Part shown: positions 10,725-22,660 of the stretch, piece by piece | Numbering within the stretch: the stretch's first letter is position 1 | Layout: each line of letters starts with the position of its first letter | From: Brachypodium distachyon | Lineage: Eukaryota > Streptophyta > Magnoliopsida > Poales > Poaceae | Length of the DNA stretch: 64,000 bases | Assembly: GCF_000005505.3 (NCBI RefSeq) | Contig: NC_016131.3 | Location: 3,038,001-3,102,000 of the forward strand | Direction: 5' to 3' | Made by a program: the position numbers and the translations under genes | The notes under the pieces: model-generated | Database searches by the model: none | What the model saw: the letters and a program-made list of their open reading frames with translations, nothing else | What the model was told of the DNA's origin: nothing

Positions 10725-12862
10725 CTACATCTCACCGCCAACGCAATCTATCTGATCACTTAAAAAGTATAAGTAGTGATCCTCGAGAGGCTGGTCCTGC
10801 GGCAGTGCATCCTGCTCTCTTCTTAGATGCGAAGCGGACTCCTTGAATCTCTTGACACGGACTCTGCTGTATGCATCAATGTTCATTTGCGATACCAGGA
10901 AGAGCTCTACCTCTGCAACGAACCGCGATGTTCGTCCAAGGAGGAATGGCCTAGCAGCATCAGAAAGCAGGCTCTTGAATTCTTCCCTTGTATTCTCCAG
11001 CGATATCTTCTTTGAAGCATGTGGTTTTTCTTGCCTTTTCATGAAAGACTCAATCACACCATGGATGTGGTGAACTATGGCCTCCACATTTTCGTCCTAC
11101 AAAAAGGAAAATCTCAACATAAGTTACCATGAATGGCTAAAATGACCAGCATCACACTAATACTACGGAATATGCAGATCAGTCCGATTATTTTTGCCTT
11201 CGAGCAAGATGAATGAGTAACGGCCTAACGGGTAATACAGGCACTAAGGATAAGAACAGAAGATTTAACAAGGAGCCGGAGAAAGTAGAAACGGGGATAC
11301 CCAAACATGCTAACGCCAGTGAGCACCAACTGGATGTTCTATATTCATTCTCTTTTTGAACAAGCAAGGTTGGCATGTTTGTGCAATCGAAATATTTAAG
11401 TGGAAATATGATTCTTGTGAGCTATAGAGTAATTTACCAAATTGCAGAACTATACCTGTGTGAGGGCCTGAATTTCCCGTCTCAGCCAAGTTTCAAGCCA
11501 CATATTCTTCCGAAGGTACTTCCGTTGCTTCCAGTACTGTTGCACACTGGACATATTGTCTGAAATATCTGCTCAACACAGCAAACTTCAGTCTCTGAAA
11601 ACAAACAAGGTTGTTGTATATGAAATTATTCTAAAACTGTGAAAAGAAAATAAATAATACTCCAAATCAACACAATACCTTTTGTGTTATAGAACTGTGA
11701 TATCAACTCGTGTGCATCCAGAAGATGTCTGTAGCATAATAAAAGTGAGATCAATACACTTACTCATACTTGTAAGAACAAGTTTAAGTTTAAAATCACA
11801 GGAGTGAAACATAAATTATCTCCAGCTCAGGAACAAATAAACTGCATTCATGAATAGCAACTGCAGATGCAGCCACTCACAATGAGATTAGGACTGACCT
11901 CTTGGCCAGGTCCTGCGTTATGTAATGCCGCTGAAATGTTTCACCGTCAAAAGCATGAATGATAGATACATTCACAGTCTGCAAACCGATACAATATGAT
12001 CAGGATCAGGGCTAAGTCAAATAATAGCTGGTCAAGTTCATAGATATAGCTTTTCGTGCTAATCAATGAAAAGGGGATTGCTAATGAATATTTTGAGGGG
12101 TGGCCCAAGCAATATCACTTTTAAGGACACATTAAGCTAACCAAACTTCACTACCTTTTCCCTACATGGAAGGGTATATATATGGTCTCTTGCAACATGC
12201 ACTTCAAGATGATAGAAAAGTCGAACAGGGCAAGTGCACATAAAAATTGAACTTGGAAGATCCGCGTAGAATGGTGCTAGATAAACCACCTGCTATTGGA
12301 GAAGCAACAAAGCAGACAGGGGGTTCACCTTGCAAAGGGGACATCTCACTGAGGACAAAGGTTCTTCATGCTTGCTCGCCACAATCTTTACCCACTGACA
12401 TATGCACTTGTAACAGAATGAATCTGCGCAAGAAGTACGGACGTTCAGAAATTATTTTGAACGAAGAAACTGCAAATGGTAAATCTCTGCCCAAACTCCC
12501 AATTCCCGCGGAATGCTGCTTGAACACAACAGAGAGCTAAGGCGTCTTTGCCGTTTACTTTTTGATGACTACGGAGTCATATGAAATTCTACCTGGAGCT
12601 AAACCTCCATAAAAATTCTAGAGTTCATGCTCAGTTCATACGATTCCATCGAAATTCGAAAGGAGGTAACCAATTTTGGAAGAGGAGGAGGAGACTTACG
12701 AAGGCAGGTGTCGAGGTAGGCCTCGTCTTTGAAGGCTTCGAGGCAGATGGGGCAAGCGCACGCAGCGTCTGCGCTTCCGGCCGCCGTCGCCGCAGGGTTT
12801 CTGCGGCCACTGCCGGAGGACGAGGCGGATGCGGCGGCGGAGGAAGAGGCGGCCGCCGCCAT
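10725..12862 (-). CDS. RING-type E3 ubiquitin ligase, Topors-like
   Basis: Six exons on the reverse strand: 12862-12700, 12423-12329, 11978-11899, 11728-11679, 11568-11456, 11096-10725. All junctions are GT-AG and in frame; the product has 290 residues. After an Ala/Ser-rich start, residues 37-85 form a C3HC4 RING: C37-x2-C40, C53-x-H55, C58-x2-C61, C82-x2-C85, with CPIC and CPLC as the outer pairs. The rest is helical and charged, without transmembrane segments, and resembles the C-terminal part of plant proteins annotated as Topors-like. RING proteins of this kind pass ubiquitin from an E2 to a substrate; the substrate cannot be told from sequence. An open frame extends upstream of the chosen ATG without another ATG. 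It is divergent from Y14, with 469 bases between start codons. Confidence 0.85.
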
Positions 12863-13331
12863 CTCCGGAAGCCTCGTCTCGCACGGACCGGAATCGCACA
12901 GGTAAACGGGCGAAGAGGCTCTGGGCAAGAGCCGGTTCTCGTCCTAGCCGTTCGTTATAGATCGGACGGTACTTCTCAGGTCTAATTTAACTACAGGAGG
13001 GAGAAGAGGAGAAGACGGAGACGAAAACGAAAAAAAAGAGAGAACGAAACAGAGCACGATGAGCCCAGAAGGCAGAAGCCTGGAGTCCGGGCCCGTGTGT
13101 GGCCCGGCCCGGCCTGGTGCTGAGTTAATTAAATCGCGAGGGGCCATTACGCAAACCTCCCATTTAATTACCAACTCGACGCTGTAGTAATCACGCTTAG
13201 CTCGTAACTGGAGTACTTACCGCCATTATAAGACCCCCCTTCACGATCGCCACCGCCACGCTCCTCTCGCTCTCTTACATTCCGCTCTCTCTCTTCCTCG
13301 CTTTACCAACCCAGTTGCGGCGGCGGCGGCG
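12863..13331. promoter_or_regulatory. Y14: shared (bidirectional) promoter between RING gene and Y14
   Basis: Only 469 bases separate the two divergent start codons, so both promoters must lie here or in the leaders. A TATA-like CATTATAAGACC (about 13225-13235) lies about 100 bases before the Y14 ATG. GC-rich GGCCCGG motifs occur near 13090-13112, and GAGCCCAG near 13060. No matching TATA was found toward the RING gene. Which strand each motif serves is inference. Confidence 0.5.
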
Positions 13332-16300
13332 ATGGGGGCGTCTGCAACGGAGGACGTGGAGTTCGTGGAGTACGACCTGGAGGACGACGACGACGGCATG
13401 GACGAGGACGACCAGGCCGCGGCCCGCGCGCTCCCCGTGCCCCACATCGCCACCCCCGCCGTGGCTCGCACCCGGGGACGCCTCCTCGGCCGCAGCCCCT
13501 CCATCCTCTCCTCCAGCCGCGACCGCTTCGACTCCATCCCTGGCCCCGGCACCTCCCAGCACGGCCCGCAGCGCTGTGAGAATCCCTAGCGTGACCTTTT
13601 TTTGGGGCGTGATCTCTAGGTTTGAAATTTCCGGTTGGGGTTTTGCAAATGCTATGAGTCTGTGCGTTACTTGGAGAGGAGTTGATTTCTTGCAAAATCG
13701 CGGGGAAGTTGGTAAGCTAGGGTTTGTGATTGATGTTCTGATTTTCGTGAGGGTTTTAAGGGTTTTGGTATGGGTGTACTTGCTCAGAAAGGATGCGCTG
13801 TTCGATCACATGCTCATTACTACTTGTGTTAGCTGGATTTCGAAACCGCTCGAGGAACCAGGACTGTTTGATTTTTCGGACTAGCTATCCAAATTACTAT
13901 ATATTCCTTGCGGTGCCTGTGTATTGTTGTCTGTTTCTATTCTATGACGATTCAAATGTATCATTGCGATTTAGGTGCTGTGTTATGTCTTATGTGGTCC
14001 TCCATGCCGAGAATTACCTTTTCCGTTGTTGTTCTTATGCACATTTGGTAGGTGTGATTGTATGACATATACATGTCTTCGCTACATACATACAGTAGTA
14101 TATTGAAAGGCTTTCCTGGAAGAGAAAACCATCTAACTGTAGTGAATGAACTTTGTGAACTAATTAAAGCCGCTTTGACAGAAATAGCCTTTGAGAAGGA
14201 TGGACATTGTCGGATGATATGACTCCTCTTGGTGGCCTATATGTTTCCAGACGAAGTAGCCTACAGGAGCTGACGTTATAGTTCCTATCAAATAGTAATG
14301 ATGTACAGTAAATGCTAAATGTTTTAGAAAGATTAGAGGCTACATTTTCTTAAATTTTCTATCAGATATCATGGTTAAAACTTAAATATTATATTGCTTT
14401 CAAAAGTGAAGACAGGATTGCAGTGTTTTAAATGAATACGTAGTTAGGTAAACAAATATAATATGAACAACCAGTTGAGACTAATCTGATGCCCATATGT
14501 TTGAATACCTTGGTTTTGTGCCCTCCACCTCCTTCGATTGTTGTGGGTTGCGCCACATAAATGCAGTTTGGCACTATTCAACGTTACTTAAAAATGTACT
14601 TGCTAATTTCTTTCAAGCTAAGTGTTTGTTTGAATCTGAATGATTAAGAAATCAAAACAAAGGCACAAATGACAGATATAGTAACGGTTGATCAATTGCT
14701 GTATGATGATGTGCTTCTTATCTGCCAGCTCATGGCATTCTGGTTACATTTGTGTTGATGTGCCAGGTAAGCAATCATATCACTAAAGTATCACTGCAAG
14801 TCTGCAACAATGCAACCATAATTTCCTCGCATTTGTATGCACCGAGGAGCATGCATGCAGGCAACTAGGCAAGCTCTTCCAGCTAATCCCTGGTGACATG
14901 CATGTTAGTTATCCATACTCTATTAAACTAGCGTCGGTAACAAAGCATCTACTTGTGTGCTTGGTCACTGATTGTGGGTTCTATTTCATGCAATCTATGT
15001 TGGTGTGCTATAATTGGCTTCTGATCATACATACCACAATTGATTCTCTGCTGTCACCGTGGTAGTCAACTTCTTGTTCTTATGTTTTACTAGCATTACT
15101 AATGGAAAACCTTTTACTTTGTAGCAATTGAAGGATGGATAATACTCGTCTCAGGAGTCAAAGAAGATGCGGAAGAAAGTGATCTATTCGATGCTTTCCG
15201 TGACTTTGGTCGTGTCAAGGACTTGCATTTCAATCTGGAACGCCGCACTGGATACGGCAAGGCAAGTTTGATAGTTTTACTCTGATGTGCTTAATATAAC
15301 GGAGGTTCTTTCTCTTGTTGGCAGAACATTCGACAAAAAATGTGCTGATAAATTTAGGCATGAAGCTGTGTTTACTGGTCCATACTAAATTATGTCTTGA
15401 AGTAGTCCTGTTTAGGAATTAGGATCAATGGGAGTGGTAGCTTGTCTACAGTTTGATGTGTGTCAGTTAAATGTTACCCATGGATTGCGCGATGATGCAG
15501 TCAGAAAACTTTCAAGTTCATGAGAGTGTTTGATATTCTGAATTTGATTCTACAATTTCTTGATTACAAAGTCTGCCTGTACACTTTACTATCTTTACAC
15601 TCATTTTAGTCATCTCATTTGTTTTCACCATTTTGTGCAAGCATACCGGGGTATGACTAACAGTTTCGTCGAAGTAAGGACCAAAACACTAGTTCATATG
15701 TGTACGTTCCTAGCAAATTCTTACATTAAGATAAAACGTTATTTGGATTGGGGAATGCTGTGAAATGTTTTTTTATTGAGATGGGAGTATGTGATGAAGT
15801 AGTTTAGTGTATACTACTAGTTTCCTTGTTGTATAAAGCAGTCTGCCGTGTATCTTGAGTAGTGGTTTTATGAGAAATGAACTATTGCTGTAGAGGCACA
15901 CATGGTGAATATTATTGGTTACACTTAATTTCCAACAATGAAGGTTTATTGGCTACATTTCCAAATGGAGATTATACTAAATATGTTTTATATTATTAAG
16001 AAGCTCTCTAATTTCTGTCCAAATCTCTGTTTTCTGTTCGACAGGGATATGCATTGGTTGAATATGAAAGTTTTGAGGAAGCAAAAACTGCAATCAAAGC
16101 AATGAATGGGAGGCAGCTGTTAACAAAGACTATCCATGTTGATTGGGCATTCAACAGAGGTCCTATACAGAAGGTCATCAGTACAAGGTGCGAATTAACG
16201 ATGCTCTGTTCTGCACTTATGTTTTGTTGGTTAACCTTTGTGTTAACTGGACATGGTATTAAATTTGGTCCTTAGGCTTGTTACTGGCAACGTTTGTTTA

Positions 16301-17092
16301 GTCTTGTATTTACAGGTTTGTGTTCAAAATATTTATCCTCACCATTGTCCTGTCCTGTATTTTTGCAAGCAACAAGCAAGATGTGTAGCTTTTTATTTGC
16401 TAGCTACTTTTACGCAGTATGTGTTGGCTTGGTAATTTTCATCAGTAGTGCATCCAGCAATTGTGAATTTGGCATAAATTGGACATCTGTAAACCTATTG
16501 ATCTGAAAGATAATTACACAAGTTAAGATCTCTCCAGGAGAAGGTTCAGCATTGATGAACACAGCATCACATTTGTTGTGGTGAAATGAAATGCTTAGTA
16601 ATGCAGCGCTGCTAGCTTTCTTTTTCCAAGTAGAAGTTTACCTTTGTGGCAGCAGAAGTTTTTTCTTCTCCTGGGTTCCTGATTATGCATTGACTGCAAA
16701 TGGTAGTAAGTGTTTCAGTAATCAGCCTAAGCTACATTTATGAAAAAAGAAATTAAAAAACCCTATTTCGTGGTCTGTTGATTCCAAGTGTAGGATGTAG
16801 ACTTTACCTCGGTTTGTTGATTCCAAGTGTAAAATATAGAACTTTTACCTCCCCTAGACGCCATGTCCACATGTGTTGTAGATTTACGACTTCTCTGGTC
16901 GTCCTCAATATTTATGAAGTACAGATCTGTTTTGTGTTAGTCGACTTCAGATTATATTGTTGTTACTGATGTTATCTGCTACGTGTGAAATATTTGTTTT
17001 CTTCAATCTACTGACTAGTTTTCCATCCTCGCAGGCCATCACGTCCACGATCTAGGACTCCACCTCGCAGGCTTGCTGCCTTGACATACTGA
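13332..17092 (+). CDS. Y14: RNA-binding protein Y14 (RBM8A), exon junction complex core
   Basis: Four exons: 13332-13575, 15125-15261, 16045-16187, 17035-17092, giving 193 residues, the usual size in plants. The N-terminal part is acidic ([11 protein letters not shown] near residues 17-27). An RRM spans about residues 84-160, with RNP2-like IILVSG and RNP1-like GKGYALVEY. The tail is Arg/Ser/Pro-rich ([10 protein letters not shown]) and ends LAALTY. Y14 pairs with Mago and, with eIF4A-III, marks spliced exon junctions, affecting mRNA localisation, translation and nonsense-mediated decay. Intron 2 (15262-16044) has a GC donor (AAG|GCAAGT) instead of GT; only this choice restores the conserved K-G-Y in RNP1. 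The other introns are GT-AG. Introns are long (1.5, 0.8 and 0.8 kb) for a small protein. It is convergent with RRP4. Confidence 0.93.
16771..16853. repeat. 41-bp tandem duplication in Y14 intron 3
   Basis: Two adjacent copies of a sequence containing TGTTGATTCCAAGTGTA and ending ACTTTTACCTC-like text, with a few changes. They lie inside the last Y14 intron, away from splice sites. Confidence 0.6.
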
Positions 17093-18131
17093 GGAGTTGC
17101 TACGTCTGCAATCTCGGAGTAGTCGTCTATGTTTTTGGTATTTGCCAGGGATTGCTAGGTCATATACTTGTCTTAACCATCGTCTTGTGGCAGTAAGTGG
17201 TGACTGAACAAATCGTCTAGAATATGTGTCCGTACTAAGCTTGTTGTTAGAGCTTCCAAACTTTGATCTCGATGGCTTAATATTTGAACTGAAATCATCC
17301 TGCGTTGAGAGAAGCACTTCCGACAGAAACCAAACATGCTTAAGATATCCTACCTTGCAGAATTTATGTTTTCTGTTTCTCAATTTGCAGGCAAATTCCT
17401 GTTTCGATTTTTTTATTCTTCTCTTTCTCTAATTTGCTTTCTCAAATTGCAGATCAAATCCTGGTTTCGATTTTTTTTTGCAAGTTAAATTCTTATTTTT
17501 ATGAAATGATATAATTCTGTTAATTTTCTAGCTGACAATTTCAGGGGATTGAGATTTCTGAGTGATCACATCTCTTCTAGACTCTAGCTGGCTTATGCCC
17601 GCTCGTAGTTCTAAAAAATTATTGTTGGGATTCCCATAAATTTTTTTTTGGTTTCCTTTGTGTTCTTCACGTGGATTCTTTATCTGTCCTAAATGAGAGC
17701 AGTAGCAAAACGTCAGCAAATACAACTGTAGCACGGGGCAGTAGTCCTCCCTGGCCTGAACAACCAATCAAATGTCACCAAATCAGAATTCAATCACCAA
17801 CAAGCTTCAGCCAAGTGAATTCATATAACAGAATGCGGCAAAGCACGTCAAACGCATATGTAAAGAAAGGTGAGTTAACATGGTGGGTTCAGACACCTGG
17901 CCGCTGTTGACATTGCCGCTACCACTAAATGCATACACAGCGACATAGTGGAGGAAGCCAGCATCCAAAAGGTTTTTGCACCTCTAGGTTTCACAGGGTA
18001 GTAGGGTAAGATGGCTGGCACTGAAAATGCTACTTCCTGTTTCCAGATCTTGTAAAGGTCAGAAACTTTTACGGATCTGCAGAGGTACTGTCATCTACCA
18101 ATCAAGCTTCCATAACCAACAGGTTTTACTT
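17093..18131. other. Y14/RRP4 convergent spacer with dispersed repeat copy A
   Basis: This holds the 3' UTRs of Y14 (+) and RRP4 (-). The part at about 17233-17567 recurs in the same orientation at 22380-22660 (see repeat entry). Short plus-strand open frames such as 17671-17907 have no recognisable motif. Confidence 0.5.
17233..17567 (+). repeat. dispersed direct repeat, copy A
   Basis: It starts at TACTAAGCTTG, includes CCAAACTTTGATCTCGATGG, AACCAAACATG and AGATATCCTACCT, and ends with GCTGACAATTTCAG and GAGATTTCTG. The same order of blocks is found at 22380-22660 with many small differences. Copy A starts 140 bases after the Y14 stop codon and probably forms its 3' UTR, so copy B may be a duplicated piece of the Y14 3' end or both may be an unnamed transposon. 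Confidence 0.65.
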
Positions 18132-21100
18132 CTACCTTGCTCCATTCTTCTTTCTCAAGAGGTCAGCTCGACGCCTAGCCTCTCTCTCCGCTGTCTGAAC
18201 ATAAAATTCAGCTCCGAGCATGTCATTTATCTCGACATTTGATGATAGGCTTGCTTCAGCGGTCTGAATTATCAGTTCAATGGTAAGAGTGAATCCTAGA
18301 GCTGAAAGCACACGCACAGCATTGGCAAGCCGGCAAATGTGTTTTCTAGTTTCTATTGGGGTAAAAGTGTCCACTTCGTCACTCAACTTCTGTTTATCTT
18401 CCTTTGATTCAGTATTTTCACGCACCAGAACATGCTGACCGACCCAAACGAACCCATTGCAGCCAAGAATCAAGTCGACATCATACTGCTCAAGGTGATG
18501 GAAATGCTGCTTCCGCCGTTTTACCAAATATGCAGGCACTGTGAGCAATTGACCCCTCTGAAGCTGCACAAAAGAATTCAACAAACATATTAATATTGTC
18601 TCCAGAAGCAATGTAAGATCTGAAAAGATAATACTGTAACTCCTTTCCACCAGTCAAATACAAATCATCAACCTACCTAAGTCATTATAACCATTCAAAC
18701 GATATGAGGTATCAGGACTTGACATATCTATGTCTATGAACTAATCCGTGACCTGCTTGCATTGCTGCACTGGGTAATCCACATCGACCAACTTTTGCAT
18801 GCACACATGTAAGAGCTAGCAATTTTGTTTTGAGGGGAATGGAAGGAGCTTTGCATATTCATAGAAGAAATTTGAAATAATTACAAGAGCCAGCATTATA
18901 AGGACAACACTTTCATAATAATGCTCAGCTACCCCCTAGGAGCATAGAAAGGCAGGCAGCATAATCTAAACAGTTAAGGTACTGAGCAAAATAATAACTG
19001 ACAAAGAGTTGGCGTCTACCTTTCCATACTTTTGACTCCTTGCTTGTAGGTGAAGAGATCCATCATGTTGGAAACCACGAACTTCAGCCTGATAATTGAT
19101 TTCATGTTAAGTAGCAGCATTAGATTCAAACAGTACTCCAGCAAAAAAATTATAAAGGGTGGAGGTGAAGAGATCCATCATGTTGGAAACCATGAACTTC
19201 AGCCTGATAATTGATTCCATGTTAAGTAGCAGCATTAGATTCAAACAGTATTCCAGCATAAAAATTATAAAGGGTGCCAAACTATAAAAAGTTAGTTATA
19301 TTCTTTGGGAACTTATTGTCGAGCCCTTGCAAAAAAGTATGGTGAATTCTATAAACATGTAAAACTTCCGGTCTTACTTGTTTTCAAGTTTCGTTAGGAC
19401 TTTGTTGCAGGTTGCCCGTTGTACCAGGTCATGTTTCGCTTAGAAAGTCAAAAAACAGGAAACAACAAGGCAGGTGGCACAATTTTTTGCGGATTCTGTG
19501 CTCTCTTACTAGGTTTTGCTTTTTCCAAGTGCGGCAGTGCTGTTGATCCCCAGGGCTCCAGTTGTTTCTATTCTTGCACGCAAGGGCCAGACTTGGCATC
19601 CTCTTCCATTGACATGATTTCCCACCTCCTATATTTGGTGTTCATGGTTTCTATTTTTCCATTGCCAACTTCTAGTCCATGCATGCACTTCTGCAGTTCT
19701 GCCCCATCTATTTTTTACCACCCATTCCGATCTGCTAATACTTGTATTTCCCATATATTAGTTCGTCATACCTAGGCATACCGGTTCCTACTGCTTAGTC
19801 CACAACTAACTATGTCTGTGCCCTCTGTTGCAAAATTTCCTCTCTCTTCTAGTTCTAGCTGAACCCATCTACTAATTACTTCTGTTTGCACGAGGAAAAA
19901 ATCAGGGCATCCTATCCTAGCATTAAAAAAAATGAGATGTACAAATTTTGAACTATAAAAGGAACAACCATTGATTGTCTGGTGTAGTAGAAGTAGTAGT
20001 AGTGAGAACGGTGGCTCAAGCTGACATCAACCATATGACAGCAAACAAAAGCAGAAAATAATAATTTGGGAACAGTAAAAGCATTTGCAGTGGCAGTTAA
20101 CAGGTGCAGAGAAAAATGCCAAGCTGAGCTGCTTATAGCATTGTTCATGCATATATGTTTCTGCTCATAGGATAGATATATAAGCAACTAACATATAATC
20201 ATTCATAGTGAAGAGGAGAGGAGTGCGCACTTACACAGACAACATCATTTTCTTCAAATATACTCCGCATATTAAGCTCATCAACAGCAGTTCTCCTTCT
20301 CTGATATAGGGGTGGGAAAAAGTTCAACGGCAAGAAGAATAACAACTGGAAGTTGTACCATACTGATAACACAACAACTAAGCTGCCATTTTAACATAAC
20401 ATCCCAATTACGCTTCAAGAAAGTAACTGAAGTATACATAGAGTTTGCAGGAAAAAATCTTCCTTTTCTAAAAAACGAAATAGTTTCCAGAAAAACTACT
20501 TTCTAGCAAACAAGGAAATTGAATAAGTTCTTGGTTGTTACAGTGCTCTGTATATCTACAAGGGACACTATGGTACAAGCTTAATGTTAGGTCACATCAA
20601 AAGGGTGCTTGGAGTTTGAAGCACATTGAATTGTCTATAGATAAGTGCATGGCATCATTTATCTTGCAGATTGTATTGCAAGTATATTCCCGTGTTCAGC
20701 TGCCCGCTATCCAATAAATCTTGGGTATTATAGGGCAAAGGCGCAGAATAGCATACCTGGATTCCATCAGGCAAATTCATAGAAGAAAGCATCAAAACAG
20801 CATCTTGGCTAAAGTTTATTTCCAACCTCCAGCGTTTAGGAGCAATCTTGAGAAGAAAATCAACATAGTAATTAATATTGGTAACAAATGGTATACAGTG
20901 CTTGCATGGATGCTGAACAAGCAGATTGTGAATCAAACTGTGATGGCATAACTATAATAATAGCCAGATTCACTTCAGATGGACATGTACCCAAATGTAA
21001 ATAGCGTGAGCCATGACACCCATACAAAATAATTGGGATCACTAACCTATCAAACAATTGGAAAACCGATTGTCCAATCCATGTATATACAATGAGGATC

Positions 21101-22065
21101 TGACTAAACACATTGTCCTCAGCAATTTTTAACAATGTCCAACATTGCTAGAAATTTAAAACTAAAGCTTCAAGCCAAAATGCAGAGGATCTTCATTGAC
21201 TGAAATCCATGACATGTTTTATCACACAGGTATGCAGTGCATTCCTAACAGAAACCATTCTATAAAAATGAGAAGAACGTTGGAAGTGTGACCTAAAGTG
21301 CACATACCTCAATGACACGGCCAACAATGATGTCGCCAACCTCTGGTTTATACCTGAAAAGGTCCGAGAGAACAAAATGAGCTAACCTAGAATCTCTTCC
21401 ATAATCCTAAATTCCTGAGTGTTAACTTTGTTTGCAACAAATCATATGCAGAGAAGAATCAAGTGACCCCAATCCAACCACAGTAAAACAAGGATTATTT
21501 TAACCATCTGACAGGCCAACCATTCAAATTGAGAAACCAATAGATAATAGAAAATCAATCAAACAACTGGTACCGTCAGGATAGCAGAAACCATTACAAA
21601 CTCATAATCACCCCTGCTCTAATCCAACATGCCCTAATATTTCAGTGTGAAAAGGATAGCTGGAATTTGGTACAGTAGCGAATAGGAGGAAGGGAGGAGA
21701 GGAGAGAATACCTCGCCCGGAGCGTCCGCACATAGACAAGCTTGTTGACCCGCTCCACGACGCCACACAGCGTTGCCACCACCTCCCCATCGTGGTCCGA
21801 CGTGCCATGCCCTCTGCACACAGAACACACGCACCCAAAAAAATATAATCAGTCCATCAGCAAGCACGAGTGCAGAAACAGATAAAGAGGGGGGAAGTGT
21901 GGGGTTTTACTTGAGGATGTTGTCCTCCTGGTTGACGGGGATGTTGTCCGCCACAGTAACGGATGCGGCGGATGCGGCGGCGGGGGCGAGGCTCTGCAGT
22001 TCGTGGAGCGCAGCCTCGAGGCGGACCCTCTGGGTCTGGTTCAGCGGGAGGTGGAGGTCTCTCAT
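18132..22065 (-). CDS. RRP4: exosome complex subunit RRP4 (S1 + KH RNA-binding)
   Basis: Seven exons on the reverse strand: 22065-21911, 21813-21712, 21353-21308, 20846-20757, 20300-20235, 19088-19020, 18563-18132. All are GT-AG and in frame, giving 319 residues against about 320 in other plants. An N-terminal region of about 85 residues ends with VERVNKLVYVRTL; the S1 domain follows (about 86-165; VGDIIVGRV, KRWRLEI), and a KH domain begins near 177 with the diagnostic GCNG of RRP4 (near 210; LILGCNGFVWVG). The C-terminus is helical and basic. RRP4 caps the nine-subunit exosome ring and guides RNA into 3'-5' decay and rRNA processing in nucleus and cytoplasm. Intron 5 carries a 115-bp tandem duplication that copies part of exon 6 (see repeat). 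The first exon lies in a GC island that also yields large antisense frames, which were rejected. Confidence 0.93.
19049..19276. repeat. 115-bp tandem duplication copying part of RRP4 exon 6
   Basis: Copy 1 (19049-19163) includes the 5' 40 bases of RRP4 exon 6 plus its acceptor and adjoining intron. Copy 2 (19164-19276) is almost identical and lies upstream in the intron (reverse-strand sense). Copy 2 keeps the acceptor TCAG and the frame, with an Arg-to-His change (GTTCGTGG to GTTCATGG), but lacks the exon's donor end, so it should not be spliced as a normal exon. Confidence 0.85.
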
Positions 22066-22379
22066 GGCCAGGGAGGGGAGACTAGAGGAGAAGGAGGAAG
22101 CGTCGGGGAAAACTGTAGCGAGGGAGCGAAGGCACAGGTCGGGAGCGAGAGAGTCGGAGGGGAGACCAGACGGCGGTGGCGGCGCTCGCGCGAGGAGGAA
22201 GACGAGCGAGGAGAGGAGTCTTGTGCGCTCGGCAGCGAGATGGGCCAGAACACAAGGAGGAGGGGTGCGGCAGCGAGATGGGCCAGAACACGAGAAAAAG
22301 GGCAGATGGGCTCCGGTCCGGGCAGGAAATACAGACCATCAGATCATCATCCTGATGGAAATACAGACCATCCGGACTT
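22066..22379. other. upstream region of RRP4
   Basis: A GC-rich, purine-biased leader/promoter stretch upstream of the RRP4 start codon. It contains an internal duplication of CGGCAGCGAGATGGGCCAGA (about 22229 and 22269) and of GGAAATACAGACCATC (about 22325 and 22357). No coding sequence is supported. Confidence 0.45.
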
Positions 22380-22660
22380 TACTAAGCTCGTGTTCGCCTT
22401 TGCCTCCAAACTTTGATCTCGATGGGTTAACATTTGAACTGCAATCATCCTGCATTGATAGAAGCAGAAGTACATCCGACTGAAACCAAACATGTTTCAG
22501 ATATCCTACCTAGCAGAATCTATCTTCTCTTCCTCAGTTTGTAGATGAAATTCATGTTCCGGTTTTTTTTATTCTTCTCAAATTGCAGATCAAATTCTTC
22601 TTATTGCTGTTTCTCGCTGACAATTGCAGCAAGGGGGCTGAGATTTCTGGGTGGGGCCAC
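22380..22660 (+). repeat. dispersed direct repeat, copy B
   Basis: This is the second copy of the sequence at 17233-17567, in the same orientation, 315 bases upstream of the RRP4 start codon. The block order (CCAAACTTTGATCTCGATGG, CATCCTGCATTGA, AACCAAACATG, AGATATCCTACCT, GCTGACAATT, GAGATTTCTG) is conserved, but a section is shortened. The two copies bracket the RRP4 gene. Confidence 0.65.

Noticed and set aside
13315..13884. 189-codon forward frame and several reverse frames at Y14 exon 1
   Set aside because: They overlap Y14 exon 1 in the wrong frame and run through its donor site into the intron.
21773..22483. 236-codon forward frame over the RRP4 5' end
   Set aside because: It is antisense to RRP4 exons 1-2 and its GC-rich leader, and contains no recognisable motif.
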